A DNA stretch of 64,000 bases from a virus: the IMG/VR virus record IMGVR_UViG_3300001460_000018, positions 8,332 to 72,331 of that record; one strand, written 5' to 3'. Made by a program: the position numbers and the translations under genes. Below, one piece after another: positions 18,414-27,555 of the stretch. Positions within the stretch are counted from its first letter, which is position 1. Every line of letters starts with the position of its first letter. The notes beneath the pieces are model-generated. The model was not told the origin of the DNA. It did not search any database and saw only the letters and a program-made list of their open reading frames with translations.

Positions 18414-19262
18414 ATGAGCGACCTTCCACACATATATAATACTTTTCAAAATAAAGATGATGTACTTATAAGATCAATTCTAGTAGGTACCTTGCATTCT
18501 TTTAAAGATAAGATATATTGGCATAATGTTATTAATAGTGAAAAAACTAAAGTAGATGTACCTTTTTACTTTACGATTGCAGGATCTGAAAGATTTTTAA
18601 GTGATATATTTTTAAATGAATATAACCTTGATAATGGTCAAGCAGCTGAATCTGTTTATAATAAATACCCAAGAGCTCATGTATCATTAAATAATATTTC
18701 AATACAAGAAGAATACTTAACAAATAAATTTACTCGAGCTAACTTTTTAAAAAATACATCAGATGGCGAAGTTCTTGAATATAATGCAGAATTTCAAAAT
18801 ATGCCACTTAAAGTTGATATGTCAATAACTATATTTGTTGACTCTATTATAGATATTTTTAAATGTATTCAATCAACAATGGAAAACTTATATAAGAATG
18901 TTTACTATTATGTAGATACACAAGGTATTAAAGTACCTTGTCATTTTTTTATTCCTGATAGTGTTGAAAAGGAAAGAACTATGGAATTTAGTTTTACTGA
19001 TAAGAAAGAAATAAAAGTAACATTTGATATAGAAGTGCATGCTGATTATCCATTATTTAAGAAAGATACTGAACTTTTTGCAGGTACTTCTATGAGCAAG
19101 ATTGTATATAAAGTAAACACAGTTAATGCATCATCGCCTGCAACTCGTGAAACTCCTGCTAATGAAACAGATAGTTCAGGAGGTAAATATACAGTCACTA
19201 AATCAGTGTGGCCAACAGAAAATAATAAGGGCAACTTTTATCCTAACAAAGAAAGTGAATAA
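18414..19262 (+). CDS. 15: Tail terminator/sheath stabiliser, T4 gp15-like
   Basis: The 282-residue protein aligns by eye with T4 gp15 over most of its length. It shares a conserved V-P-F-Y-x-x-A start region, P-R-x-x-x-x-L, an N-x-P-x-K-x-x-x-x-x-x-x-F-V-D-x-x-x-D-I-F segment, and a final strand set ending V-x-A-D-Y-P. gp15 caps the tail and joins it to the head. The C-terminal 50 residues are polar and Thr/Ser/Asn-rich. It stands alone after the recombination genes, away from the other tail genes on the minus strand. Confidence 0.6.
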   Translation: MSDLPHIYNTFQNKDDVLIRSILVGTLHSFKDKIYWHNVINSEKTKVDVPFYFTIAGSERFLSDIFLNEYNLDNGQAAESVYNKYPRAHVSLNNISIQEEYLTNKFTRANFLKNTSDGEVLEYNAEFQNMPLKVDMSITIFVDSIIDIFKCIQSTMENLYKNVYYYVDTQGIKVPCHFFIPDSVEKERTMEFSFTDKKEIKVTFDIEVHADYPLFKKDTELFAGTSMSKIVYKVNTVNASSPATRETPANETDSSGGKYTVTKSVWPTENNKGNFYPNKESE

Positions 19263-19286
19263 ATATAAAAAATAAATGGTTTGGAA

Positions 19287-20960
19287 ATGAAAATCAATAT
19301 CAAAGAAAAATTTAACTTAATTGAAAAATTAGAAACTCTTAATGAATCTGTTAAAGATCATGCTGAAGCTAATAGTATTTGCTCAAAAGGTATATATGAA
19401 TTTAAGAAAGGTGTTAATCCTGGATTATTCGGTTCTTTTATGAACACTCTTAATGCATACAATTGGATTTCAGAAGTTGATGGATTCATCAATGATTACT
19501 CTAAGTTTATCAATGAAAATCAAGTAGGTGTACAATTAGAACAGATTCTTAACTCATTAGATTCAAGTAATCATAGAGCAACTTATCAGTCTGCAATTGA
19601 CACTCTTAATGAATTAGTTCCTATGAAGGAATCTAAGATTAAAGAAAACTTACATAAATTAAAAGCTTTTAAATTTATACCATCTTTAAGAGTATTTTTA
19701 GAAAATTATGAAAAGGTGGAATTTGCGGTAAGCAACTCTGTTAAAGCAATTGTTGAAAAAGAACATGTATCACCAGTAATGATTACTGAAAGTGGTTATG
19801 TTTTTAACTTAAATGGAATAAATTACGAAACCAACTCATCACTAACAAGTCTAAAGAAATTTGAAGGTAAAGTTTCTGGTAAATTTAATTATGGACTTAG
19901 AGCATTATCTATGTTTAATGCAGATGCTGGTGAATTTGTAATGGAAACAAAAAATGGCTATATTAAAATAGTAGCAACTGATGAAGGCGAAAACAAATTC
20001 TTTATCGGTGAAAATGAATTCTTTGGGAAAGAATCTATATTAACTGCTCTTAATGTAACAAGAGTTGTTGATTATTTTGACAAAGATGTTAAATCAGTAC
20101 TTGAGTTTATGTTTGATAACGCTAATGAGTATGCTGTTATTGAATGTGTAAAGAGTATAAAAATGGCTAACGAAAGTTTTAAAACATCTTTCATTAAATT
20201 AGCAAATAACAAAATATTACTTAATACTGTAAATTCTTTTGAAAGAACAAATGAAATGACAGAAATTACCGGAGACAATTTTGATTCTATTGTGGAATCT
20301 TTTGCTAAAGGTTATAAGTTAGATATTATCCCAGTTCTTGAAAGTATTAAAGTAAACTTAAAGGCAGTAGAATTTGCTAAAAAGGTTAAAGACATCAATT
20401 TATCAAAAATGGTTAAAGATTCTGATGCAATCTTTACTGAACTTGATGAAGCGTTATCTTTTTATGATTCAATGAACGAAGGAGAAAAGTCAGATTGTTC
20501 TAAATCTTTTAAATCTTTAGATTCTAAATGTACTATTGCTAAATCTGAAAAGGTTAAGTTTTTGTTAGAAGCTAAAGCAAAGTATACAAATGAAGAAGTT
20601 GATGGAATTACTAATGTTCTTGAATTACTTAACATTGAATTAAAGAAAGCTTTAGGAAAAGTTAATGAAGATAAGTCATTTGATGAATTTGTTGCATCAG
20701 TACCAAAAGCATTATCTGATACAGTTAAGAGCGTTTTTAAGAAATTAAGAAAAGATACAGATGATTATCAATTTCGTGAAGATGGTGCAATATACTTAGG
20801 TAATAAACCAAAGAAAGTTTTAAGTAAAACAATAGGTCTTGATGTTTATAACTTTTATGTTGACACTATTGCAATGGTTGGCGATGTAATTTCATATGAA
20901 GAAAAGGATAATGACTCAGATAAGATGGATAAGACATTTAGTTTTGTTCCTTATGAATAA
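19287..20960 (+). CDS. Large uncharacterised protein, possible capsid-internal precursor
   Basis: I use the ATG at 19287; an in-frame TTG lies two codons upstream. The 557-residue protein is Lys/Glu/Ser-rich and largely helical, with a beta-rich region near residues 160-230. The N-terminus (M-K-I-N-I-K-E-K-F) is not the canonical targeting peptide, but T-L-N-E|S-V at residues 18-23 matches the cleavage pattern of neighbouring internal proteins. M-N-E|G recurs near residue 397. It directly precedes two genes with full targeting peptides. No enzymatic motif was recognised. Confidence 0.5.
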   Translation: MKINIKEKFNLIEKLETLNESVKDHAEANSICSKGIYEFKKGVNPGLFGSFMNTLNAYNWISEVDGFINDYSKFINENQVGVQLEQILNSLDSSNHRATYQSAIDTLNELVPMKESKIKENLHKLKAFKFIPSLRVFLENYEKVEFAVSNSVKAIVEKEHVSPVMITESGYVFNLNGINYETNSSLTSLKKFEGKVSGKFNYGLRALSMFNADAGEFVMETKNGYIKIVATDEGENKFFIGENEFFGKESILTALNVTRVVDYFDKDVKSVLEFMFDNANEYAVIECVKSIKMANESFKTSFIKLANNKILLNTVNSFERTNEMTEITGDNFDSIVESFAKGYKLDIIPVLESIKVNLKAVEFAKKVKDINLSKMVKDSDAIFTELDEALSFYDSMNEGEKSDCSKSFKSLDSKCTIAKSEKVKFLLEAKAKYTNEEVDGITNVLELLNIELKKALGKVNEDKSFDEFVASVPKALSDTVKSVFKKLRKDTDDYQFREDGAIYLGNKPKKVLSKTIGLDVYNFYVDTIAMVGDVISYEEKDNDSDKMDKTFSFVPYE

Positions 20961-20979
20961 AAAATAAAAAACATTTTAG

Positions 20980-21555
20980 ATGAAGAGTTATAAAAGCTTT
21001 TTAAATGAAAATTACGACAAAGAAACTATCAAACAAATAAAGAAGTCTAAGAATTTTTCTAAGAAAGATAAGAAAGATATTATTACAATTTCAGAAATTT
21101 GGGGGTTAATTGATACTTGTCATGAAGAAGTACTTGCAAAAACAAGAAATGTTAAAGTACCAGAACACAAAAGGTTAATTGATGAAGCAGAAGATGATTT
21201 GAATGCAATTAGAATTTCATTGAATGATTTCTTGGCTGATAAAGAAGAATTACTTGATGAAGCAAAGCATGTTAATGAAGCAGATATATCTGGAAGCAAA
21301 ATTAGCATGCTTGGAACTAAAATCTTCAATAAAATAAAGATTGGTTCTAAGTTTAACACAGACACTAATGTTTATACTGTTAAAGACTTTGGTAGAGCAT
21401 CAAATGCATTTAAAGAATATATCGTAACTGATAAAAATGGTAAAGATATTGGTGCTAAGCTTAGCGCTATGTACAGTACTACCTTTGCTCTTTCTGATGA
21501 TCCAAGAAGTTTAGTATTTAGAAAAGAAGAAATGCTTAATTCTATAACCATATAA
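20980..21555 (+). CDS. Predicted capsid-internal protein, two segments
   Basis: The 191-residue protein begins MKSYKSFLNE|N, identical in its first ten residues to the protein at 2139. Residues 11-97 are helical and charged. A second site, H-V-N-E|A-D (97-102), lies in E-A-K-H-V-N-E, a phrase also found after the targeting peptide of the protein at 368. The C-terminal part is beta-rich with a V-x-D-F-G-R segment. Function is unknown; packaging and processing are inferred. Confidence 0.65.
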   Translation: MKSYKSFLNENYDKETIKQIKKSKNFSKKDKKDIITISEIWGLIDTCHEEVLAKTRNVKVPEHKRLIDEAEDDLNAIRISLNDFLADKEELLDEAKHVNEADISGSKISMLGTKIFNKIKIGSKFNTDTNVYTVKDFGRASNAFKEYIVTDKNGKDIGAKLSAMYSTTFALSDDPRSLVFRKEEMLNSITI

Positions 21556-21573
21556 AATAAAAAGTAACCTAAG

Positions 21574-22161
21574 ATGAAAGGATATAGAGAGTTCTTAAAT
21601 GAATCAAAAGAATCATATAATGATAAGGGTTTTTGGAATGGTGTTAGCAAGGAATTAGCTAAACAGCTTAAACCATATAAAGTAAAATTAGCTAAATTTA
21701 GAGTTGATAAGTATTCAAGAACAATTACATATGAATTCAAACAACGTGCAAACTCATTTATTTTAGAGATAGCGCATGATTGGGGTAGAGATGGCAGTGA
21801 AGGTAAACCTGATACAACATTTACAGTTAATGTATCTGATGGAGAAACTTTTACTGAGGATTTAGGTAGATTTGCAATATGGGATGAGCTTAATTATGTA
21901 GCTGAGGATATTATTAATGTAATGAAATCTATGGAAGGTGAGGAACTTGCTCAATGGATATTTGAATCTGTAGTTAATGAATCATGTGATGTACATAGCT
22001 CTTATGATGAAGACTGTGATGATTGTGTTGCAGGTGAAACTAATGAAAAAGAGTTTAAACCCCATATGATGTATGATACTGAAACAGGAAAAGCATATAA
22101 AGCAGAAAAACCTGAAGATCATGAGAGAATGTCTAAGTTAGGATATACTCATAAAAAATAG
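21574..22161 (+). CDS. Predicted capsid-internal protein
   Basis: The 195-residue protein starts MKGYREFLNE|S, a close variant of the targeting peptide. A second site, V-V-N-E|S-C at 133-138, releases a roughly 59-residue tail containing C-x8-C-x2-C and His residues that could bind a metal. The tail also has the phrase M-Y-D-T-E-T-G-K-A-Y-K-A, seen in small metal-binding or transcription-associated proteins. A terminator follows the gene. Confidence 0.65.
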   Translation: MKGYREFLNESKESYNDKGFWNGVSKELAKQLKPYKVKLAKFRVDKYSRTITYEFKQRANSFILEIAHDWGRDGSEGKPDTTFTVNVSDGETFTEDLGRFAIWDELNYVAEDIINVMKSMEGEELAQWIFESVVNESCDVHSSYDEDCDDCVAGETNEKEFKPHMMYDTETGKAYKAEKPEDHERMSKLGYTHKK

Positions 22162-22189
22162 GTTAAAAACAATTCTTAAATTATATTAG

Positions 22190-22217
22190 ACGGGTGGCAT
22201 TTGCTGCCCGTTTTTTT
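22190..22217 (+). terminator. Intrinsic terminator
   Basis: ACGGGTGGC, short loop, GCTGCCCGT (two G-T pairs), then seven T. It ends the internal-protein run and separates it from the gp55 gene. Confidence 0.85.
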
Positions 22218-22268
22218 AAACATTTCTCCAAGTTATTTGATTTAATAATTATACCAAATACTCTAAAA

Positions 22269-23099
22269 ATGGCAAGAACAAGAAATTATGTAAACAATGT
22301 AGATCTTTTAGAAGAACTGTATTTGTCTATAGAACAAGAAAGCTTAACACGTAAAGGATTAGACATGTTAATGAAGCTTGCCCAAAGAACACAAAGAAAA
22401 TTATATTACTCTTGCGATGATGATAAACAGCATTGCTTATCTGAAGCATACTTTGATTTAATTAAAAGATGGACAAAATTTAATCCTTATTCTGTAAGAT
22501 CTTTTGGCTTTGAATTAATTGACTATAAAGGAAGTGGTGGAAAAATAGAATTATCAAGTGAATCAAGAGACATGAAATTTTATAAAGACCCTAGCAACAG
22601 AGAGTCAATTTTAAAATGTGAAACAGTTTCAGGAGTTGAAATAGGAATACGAAAAGATAAAAAAATTAGTTATTTAAAGATTACAGACTTAAATATTGAT
22701 TGGACAGTAGCACGAGAAGGTTTCATTAAAGCTAACCCACACTTATTTAAAAAACCTGGATATAGGCTACCACCTGAAATGCCAACAGTTTCTGAACTAT
22801 TACTAAAAACATTTTCAAATAATCAAACAGGTATTTTTGATCCTTTAAAAACAAGAGTTAGAGTAAAGTATAAAATACTTGGATTGCCTAAAGATGATAT
22901 TAAATATTCTGAGTGTTGGGTTTATAAAACTAATGCAGTAGTAAAAGACCCTAATCCATTTTCATACTTTACATCAATATGTATCAATGGATATGCAAAA
23001 GGATTTAAAGAACTTCGACCTAAAAAAGATAAGGGTAAGTTTATTTCACTAGATGCAGGATTTAATAATGATGATGGGACTGACTTATTTAATACATAA
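22269..23099 (+). CDS. 55: Late sigma factor, T4 gp55-like, with large insertion
   Basis: I start at ATG 22269; an upstream in-frame GTG at 22194 lies within the terminator. The 276-residue protein opens with R-N-Y-V-N-N-x-D-L and a helix ending D-L-I-K-R-W-T-K-F-N-P, then resumes at N-P-F-S-Y-F-T-S-I. Both match the gp55 core of T4-like phages, where these two blocks are nearly adjacent. Here about 150 residues of mixed composition lie between them. The short acidic tail ending D-L-F-N-T may bind the sliding clamp, as the T4 tail does. It would direct host RNA polymerase to late promoters. Confidence 0.7.
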   Translation: MARTRNYVNNVDLLEELYLSIEQESLTRKGLDMLMKLAQRTQRKLYYSCDDDKQHCLSEAYFDLIKRWTKFNPYSVRSFGFELIDYKGSGGKIELSSESRDMKFYKDPSNRESILKCETVSGVEIGIRKDKKISYLKITDLNIDWTVAREGFIKANPHLFKKPGYRLPPEMPTVSELLLKTFSNNQTGIFDPLKTRVRVKYKILGLPKDDIKYSECWVYKTNAVVKDPNPFSYFTSICINGYAKGFKELRPKKDKGKFISLDAGFNNDDGTDLFNT

Positions 23100-23114
23100 A
23101 AATAATTTTATGGG

Positions 23115-23585
23115 TTGTCAATAAAAAATTTAAAACCTAGAAAAGACGCCAAAACCAAACAAGGGTATTTTCCAATAAATGAATCTAAAAAATATTTTGG
23201 CAAAGGTCCTGTTATTTATAGAAGCTCATGGGAATATAGATTTTGTGTATGGGCTGAGAGAAATCCTAACGTAACTAATTGGTCTAGTGAACCTGTAGGC
23301 ATTAAGTACTTTGATACATACAATAATAGATATGCTACATACTATCCAGACTTTTTAATTGTATTAGATACAGGTAAACGTGTATTAATAGAGGTAAAGC
23401 CGCGCCAGCATCTTCTAAAACCTTCTCAACCAAAGAGAAAAACAAAAAAATCACTTAAGAGTTATTTATATAATCTAGAACAGTACACAAAAAATATGTG
23501 CAAATTTCAAGCTGCACTAAAATACTGCGAATCTAAAGGATGGAAGTTTAGAATAGCAGATGAGACTTGGTTTAAAAACGTATGA
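23115..23585 (+). CDS. 4: Head completion nuclease, T4 gp4-like (TnsA-like fold)
   Basis: The only plausible start is TTG at 23115, because an ATG at 23110 in another frame stops at once. The 156-residue protein has Y-R-S-S-W-E-Y-R-F, N-P-N-V-x-N-W-S-S-E, Y-Y-P-D-F and V-L-I-E-V-K-P, the layout of the gp4 family (restriction-like D..ExK core). In T4 this protein finishes filled heads. Its place just upstream of the portal region fits, and it overlaps the next gene by 4 bp. Confidence 0.75.
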   Translation: MSIKNLKPRKDAKTKQGYFPINESKKYFGKGPVIYRSSWEYRFCVWAERNPNVTNWSSEPVGIKYFDTYNNRYATYYPDFLIVLDTGKRVLIEVKPRQHLLKPSQPKRKTKKSLKSYLYNLEQYTKNMCKFQAALKYCESKGWKFRIADETWFKNV

Positions 23586-24193
23586 CACTCTTAACTGAAA
23601 TTAAAAAAATCCAAAATCGTGTAGGTTTACGAAAAGCTAAATCAGATTCATATAGCTGGTATACAAGCGCTAAAAAATTTGAAAATTTATCTGTTGCACG
23701 TGCTCCTCAACAAAAAGGACATTTAGAACCTGGAAAGATACACATATTTACATATAATCCTAAAGGTAAAAAGATTTTAGATTATTATGATAAGAAGCCT
23801 ATTGTTATAAGTTTAGGAACGATTAAAGAAGATAATGGCAATGTTTATGATTTAGCATTAAATCTTAATTTTATTCCATATCCATATAAATGGTATATCT
23901 TAAACATGCTTACTCAACTATATGGAGAATTCTATAAATCACAGTCTACTGGGAGAAATGCAGGAAATGCACTATTACAAGCAAGAATTAAATATAAATA
24001 TAACGTACTAAAAATACTTTTAACAAAATACGGATTTCCATTTGCAATAAGAAAGTATATACCAAGCAGAAAAAGTAGGGTATATGTTTGTAGTTATGAA
24101 ACTTGGATTAATGTTGCATTCTTATCTATTGAGAATTTTGAAGGTATTGACTACGATGAAATGATTAAAAAATACAAAGCGTCAAAACTATAG
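23582..24193 (+). CDS. Conserved head-region protein, unknown function
   Basis: The 203-residue basic protein has F-T-Y-N-P-K-x-K-x-x-x-x-Y-Y-D-x-x-P-x-V-I near residues 56-76. It then has L-N-L-N-F-I-P, a pattern I associate with an uncharacterised protein found next to capsid genes of other T4-like phages. There is no catalytic motif. It lies between gp4 and the portal with tiny gaps, suggesting a role in head or neck assembly. Confidence 0.5.
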   Translation: MTLLTEIKKIQNRVGLRKAKSDSYSWYTSAKKFENLSVARAPQQKGHLEPGKIHIFTYNPKGKKILDYYDKKPIVISLGTIKEDNGNVYDLALNLNFIPYPYKWYILNMLTQLYGEFYKSQSTGRNAGNALLQARIKYKYNVLKILLTKYGFPFAIRKYIPSRKSRVYVCSYETWINVAFLSIENFEGIDYDEMIKKYKASKL

Positions 24194-24196
24194 AAG

Positions 24197-25843
24197 ATGG
24201 CAAGTATATATAAAAGCTTAAAAACAATAAAAACTGGAGGGAGTACATTTAACTCACCTTCACTAAGAAATCTTGCAGGGAAAGGATTTGATTATAAGGA
24301 TTCTGTTATACTAAACTCTGAGGCTATTGGTAGTTTAGAAAATGAATTAGGATGGCAACAAAACAATTCACTTCTTCGATACGGCCAAGATAATGTTGAC
24401 TTAAATGATCTTTATAATTTTGCAGCTGCAGATGTTTATAGCAAAAAGAACATTCCATTTTTTGACCAGGAATATCCTGCTAAAAGAGATCAGTTAAGAA
24501 AATATAGTTTACAAGATGAAATTGAACAAATTTTAGATATTCTTGTAGATGAACTAATTGTGTATGACACAAAGAAATACTTTGCTAATATTAAATGGGA
24601 AGAAGATCTTAATATAAAAAAATCAGAAAGAAAACGAATTAATGAAACGCTATCTTCTAATTTTAGAAAGATGTATAGAATGTTCGGCTTTAAGAATGAA
24701 AATACTGCATGGCATTATGGTAAAAAATATGCAGTAGATGGTTACCTATCATTTGAAATTATTTGGGATAGATCTAATAAGAATATTATTGGATTTAAAG
24801 AACTTGATCCAATTTCACTAACACCTAAAGTGTTTAAAGATGGTACAAGAGGTTGGATCCAATATGATAATGATCCTATTAAAGCTAGAGAACTTAATGA
24901 TTCCCAGGTTATTTTATTATCATATTCTGCAATTAATAGCGAAGGTAGAATTTCATATGCTGAAAGGCTTGTAAGATCATTTAATCTTTTAAGAATCATG
25001 GAACAGTCAAGAATTATTTGGTCTGTTGTAAATTCTTCATATAAAACTAAATTTATTATACCTGTAGCAGGTAAATCTAAAAACATTGCAAAGCAAACAG
25101 TATCTAACTTAATGCAAGCATATAGAGAAAACATTAATTTTGATACAGATAGCGGTGAATTAGAAGTTAATGGTAAACCAATGTTACCGTTCAATAAAGA
25201 ATATTGGGTTCCTGAAGGTGATAGTGGAACTCCACAGATTGAAACCATTGGCGGTGAAGGTCCTGATTTATCAGACACAGGTCAATTAGAATACTTTAGA
25301 GATAAATTAATATCAGTTTCTAAATTACCTAAAAACCGATTTATTAAAGATGAATCTCCTACATGGGAATCTTCACCTGAAGGATATACCAGAGAAGAAA
25401 TATATTTTGAGCGGTTTTTAAGTAGAATACGAGCACAATTTCAAGAAATTTTAGTCAAGCCTACTATATTACAAACTAAAGTAGATATTATAGAACTTAA
25501 AGATGACCCAAGCTTTGATGCTGATGTTTATTTAGATTGGTCTAAATATGATGTATTTGAAGAAATTAAAGAAATGGAAATGTTTAAAGCAAGAATTGAT
25601 GTTATATCATCTGCTAAAGATTCATTAGTTGACTTTGATGAAGAAGGTAATGAAGTTAGATACTTCTCTAATGAATACCTTGTTAAAAAGTATTTAAAAA
25701 TGACAGAAGATGAAATCCGCCTTAATGAGCAATTAAAGACTAAAGAAGATGAAGAAATAAATACAAATAATAAAGAAGGTGACGAAGGTGAAGATAGCGA
25801 AAAAGATAGTAAACCTGATACAGATTTGGATTTAGGCTTCTAA
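24197..25843 (+). CDS. 20: Portal vertex protein, T4 gp20-like
   Basis: This 548-residue protein is close to T4 gp20 (524). Diagnostic segments include Y-P-A-K-R-D-Q-L-R-K-Y and Q-D-E-I-E-Q-I-L-D-I-L-V-D-E, followed by F-G-F-K-x-x-x-T-A-W-H. Later segments are G-E-G-P-D-L-S-D-T-G-Q-L-E-Y-F and L-P-K-N-R-F. It forms the dodecameric DNA entry ring. The C-terminus is an acidic tail. Protease-scaffold and capsid genes follow in the T4 order. Confidence 0.9.
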   Translation: MASIYKSLKTIKTGGSTFNSPSLRNLAGKGFDYKDSVILNSEAIGSLENELGWQQNNSLLRYGQDNVDLNDLYNFAAADVYSKKNIPFFDQEYPAKRDQLRKYSLQDEIEQILDILVDELIVYDTKKYFANIKWEEDLNIKKSERKRINETLSSNFRKMYRMFGFKNENTAWHYGKKYAVDGYLSFEIIWDRSNKNIIGFKELDPISLTPKVFKDGTRGWIQYDNDPIKARELNDSQVILLSYSAINSEGRISYAERLVRSFNLLRIMEQSRIIWSVVNSSYKTKFIIPVAGKSKNIAKQTVSNLMQAYRENINFDTDSGELEVNGKPMLPFNKEYWVPEGDSGTPQIETIGGEGPDLSDTGQLEYFRDKLISVSKLPKNRFIKDESPTWESSPEGYTREEIYFERFLSRIRAQFQEILVKPTILQTKVDIIELKDDPSFDADVYLDWSKYDVFEEIKEMEMFKARIDVISSAKDSLVDFDEEGNEVRYFSNEYLVKKYLKMTEDEIRLNEQLKTKEDEEINTNNKEGDEGEDSEKDSKPDTDLDLGF

Positions 25844-25903
25844 GAAGTTAACACAACTTAAATAAATAAATAAATAAAACAAATAAAATAAAATTCTATA
25901 AAA

Positions 25904-27538
25904 ATGAAAGAATTATTATTAGTAGAAAAATCATCAACCAGTATTGGGAAAACATCTGATCCTTATACACTTGAGGGTATGTTTACTGAGTTAGGTGAAG
26001 AAAATAGAAATGGTCGAATTTATACTAAGGATGGTTTTTTACCTCACTTAACACAATTACAAAAGGTAGTTGAGCAAGGTAAAGCTGTAGGTGAATTAGA
26101 TCACCCTAAGGTTTTTGAAACAAGCTTAAAAAATTCTTCTCATGTTATAGAGAAAATTTGGTTTGATGAAAAAGATAATAAAGTATACGGTAGAATAAAG
26201 TTACTTGATACAGATGCAGGAAAAAATGCAAAGGCATTAGTTGATGCAGGAGTACCTCTTCATATATCATCAAGAGCTGCAGGTACAGTAACTGAAGATA
26301 AGTCTGTAAAGATTCATAAATTATTTACATATGATTTAGTTGCAGACCCTGGATTTGAAAATGCAGTATTAAATACAGTTAACGAATCTTATGGTATTGA
26401 AAATGCAAAATCTTCAAACTTTTTTATGTATGAAGTTGCAGAATCTAAATTATCTAAGAAGCCTGTAATAGATAACCAGAAGTTTATATCTGAAGATGAT
26501 CTTAACGGATTTACAAAATACACTAAAGAAACTATTGATTCTCTTAAAGAAAACCTTGATAAATTACAGAAAGCACAAAATGCAATTATTAAGCAAAATG
26601 ATGAAATTGCTGATAATATCAATAGTAATGTATTACAGGAATCTATAAATTTAATTAATGATAAGATTAAAGGTATTGAGGATTGGTCTAATCATGTAGT
26701 TGAAGAGTTCACTACAATTAAATCAGAATCTGATAGAATTAAAGTTCTTGAAGATAAACTAACAGGAATCGAAAATTGGTCTGAGCATGTTACTGAAACT
26801 GTATCAGGAATCGAAAATTGGTCTGAGCATGTTACTGAAACTGTATCAGGAATCGAAGATTGGTCTGAACATGTTACTGAAACTGTTACTGCAATCGAAG
26901 ATTGGTCCGATGAAGCAACTACTACAGTATCAGGAATCGAAAATTGGTCTGAGCATGTTACTGAAACTGTATCAGGAATCGAAGATTGGTCTGAACATGT
27001 TACTGAAACTGTTACTGGGATTGAGAAGTGGTCTGATGAAGCAACTGATGTTGTAACAAAATTAGAAGAAGGCGCACTTACAGAAAATCCAATAAAACGT
27101 AAAAAGAAAGTTGATGTTTCTTTATCTGAAACATATATAACTGGATTATATAAAAAAATTGATTCTATTATCGATGATGCTAAGAAGCAAAAAGCTGAAG
27201 AGAAACAAGAATTAGTAAAAGAGGAAAATGAGTTTAATAAAACTGAGGAACCTTTCTGGAAATCAATGATGCCAGGAAAATACACAGAATTATGGGAAGC
27301 ATTATCTGAATCTAAAAAATCATCAATTGTTAAAAGAGCTACAATTTGTGAATTTCTAACTGAAAGTTCTGTTACAGAATTTTGGAATGCAACATTTGCT
27401 AACACTACAATTGAAATGATTAAAGAATCTTCAAAGATGCCAGTGCAAAAAACTGCTGAGGAAGTAGAAAATGCAATAGCAGCTAGAAGACTAAGAATTG
27501 TTGAAGGCTATAATAAAAACTTCAAAACAAATCATTAA
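25904..27538 (+). CDS. 21: Prohead protease-scaffold fusion (gp21 + gp22-like)
   Basis: The 544-residue protein starts with a gp21-type serine protease (about 1-155): G-E-L-D-H-P gives His67 and I-S-S-R-A-A-G gives Ser122/123, followed by V-A-D-P-G-F. V-N-E|S-Y at 159-162 looks like a self-cleavage site. A coiled-coil region, seven 14-residue repeats (288-385), A-L-T-E|N-P and a charged helical C-terminus then follow. In T4 the protease (212 residues) and the scaffold gp22 are separate adjacent genes; here they are fused. The C-terminal part would form the prohead core and then be digested. It lies between portal and capsid genes. Confidence 0.8.
   Translation: MKELLLVEKSSTSIGKTSDPYTLEGMFTELGEENRNGRIYTKDGFLPHLTQLQKVVEQGKAVGELDHPKVFETSLKNSSHVIEKIWFDEKDNKVYGRIKLLDTDAGKNAKALVDAGVPLHISSRAAGTVTEDKSVKIHKLFTYDLVADPGFENAVLNTVNESYGIENAKSSNFFMYEVAESKLSKKPVIDNQKFISEDDLNGFTKYTKETIDSLKENLDKLQKAQNAIIKQNDEIADNINSNVLQESINLINDKIKGIEDWSNHVVEEFTTIKSESDRIKVLEDKLTGIENWSEHVTETVSGIENWSEHVTETVSGIEDWSEHVTETVTAIEDWSDEATTTVSGIENWSEHVTETVSGIEDWSEHVTETVTGIEKWSDEATDVVTKLEEGALTENPIKRKKKVDVSLSETYITGLYKKIDSIIDDAKKQKAEEKQELVKEENEFNKTEEPFWKSMMPGKYTELWEALSESKKSSIVKRATICEFLTESSVTEFWNATFANTTIEMIKESSKMPVQKTAEEVENAIAARRLRIVEGYNKNFKTNH
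26765..27058 (+). repeat. Seven tandem 42-bp repeats in the scaffold region
   Basis: Units start at 26765, 26807, 26849, 26891, 26933, 26975 and 27017. Each encodes a 14-residue unit of the form G-I-E-(N/D)-W-S-(E/D)-H-V-T-E-T-V-S. Several units are nearly identical at the DNA level, which suggests recent expansion. A divergent unit precedes the array. Confidence 0.9.
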
Positions 27539-27555
27539 AAAAAATTAACAAAAAA

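Noticed and set aside
22194-22268. Upstream extension of the gp55 gene from a GTG at 22194
   Set aside because: The GTG lies inside the terminator hairpin, and the gp55-like sequence begins at the ATG at 22269.
26692-27405. Long minus-strand frame opposite the protease-scaffold gene
   Set aside because: It is a shadow of the 42-bp repeats; the Ser/Val-rich product has no plausible fold, and the plus-strand gene is clear.
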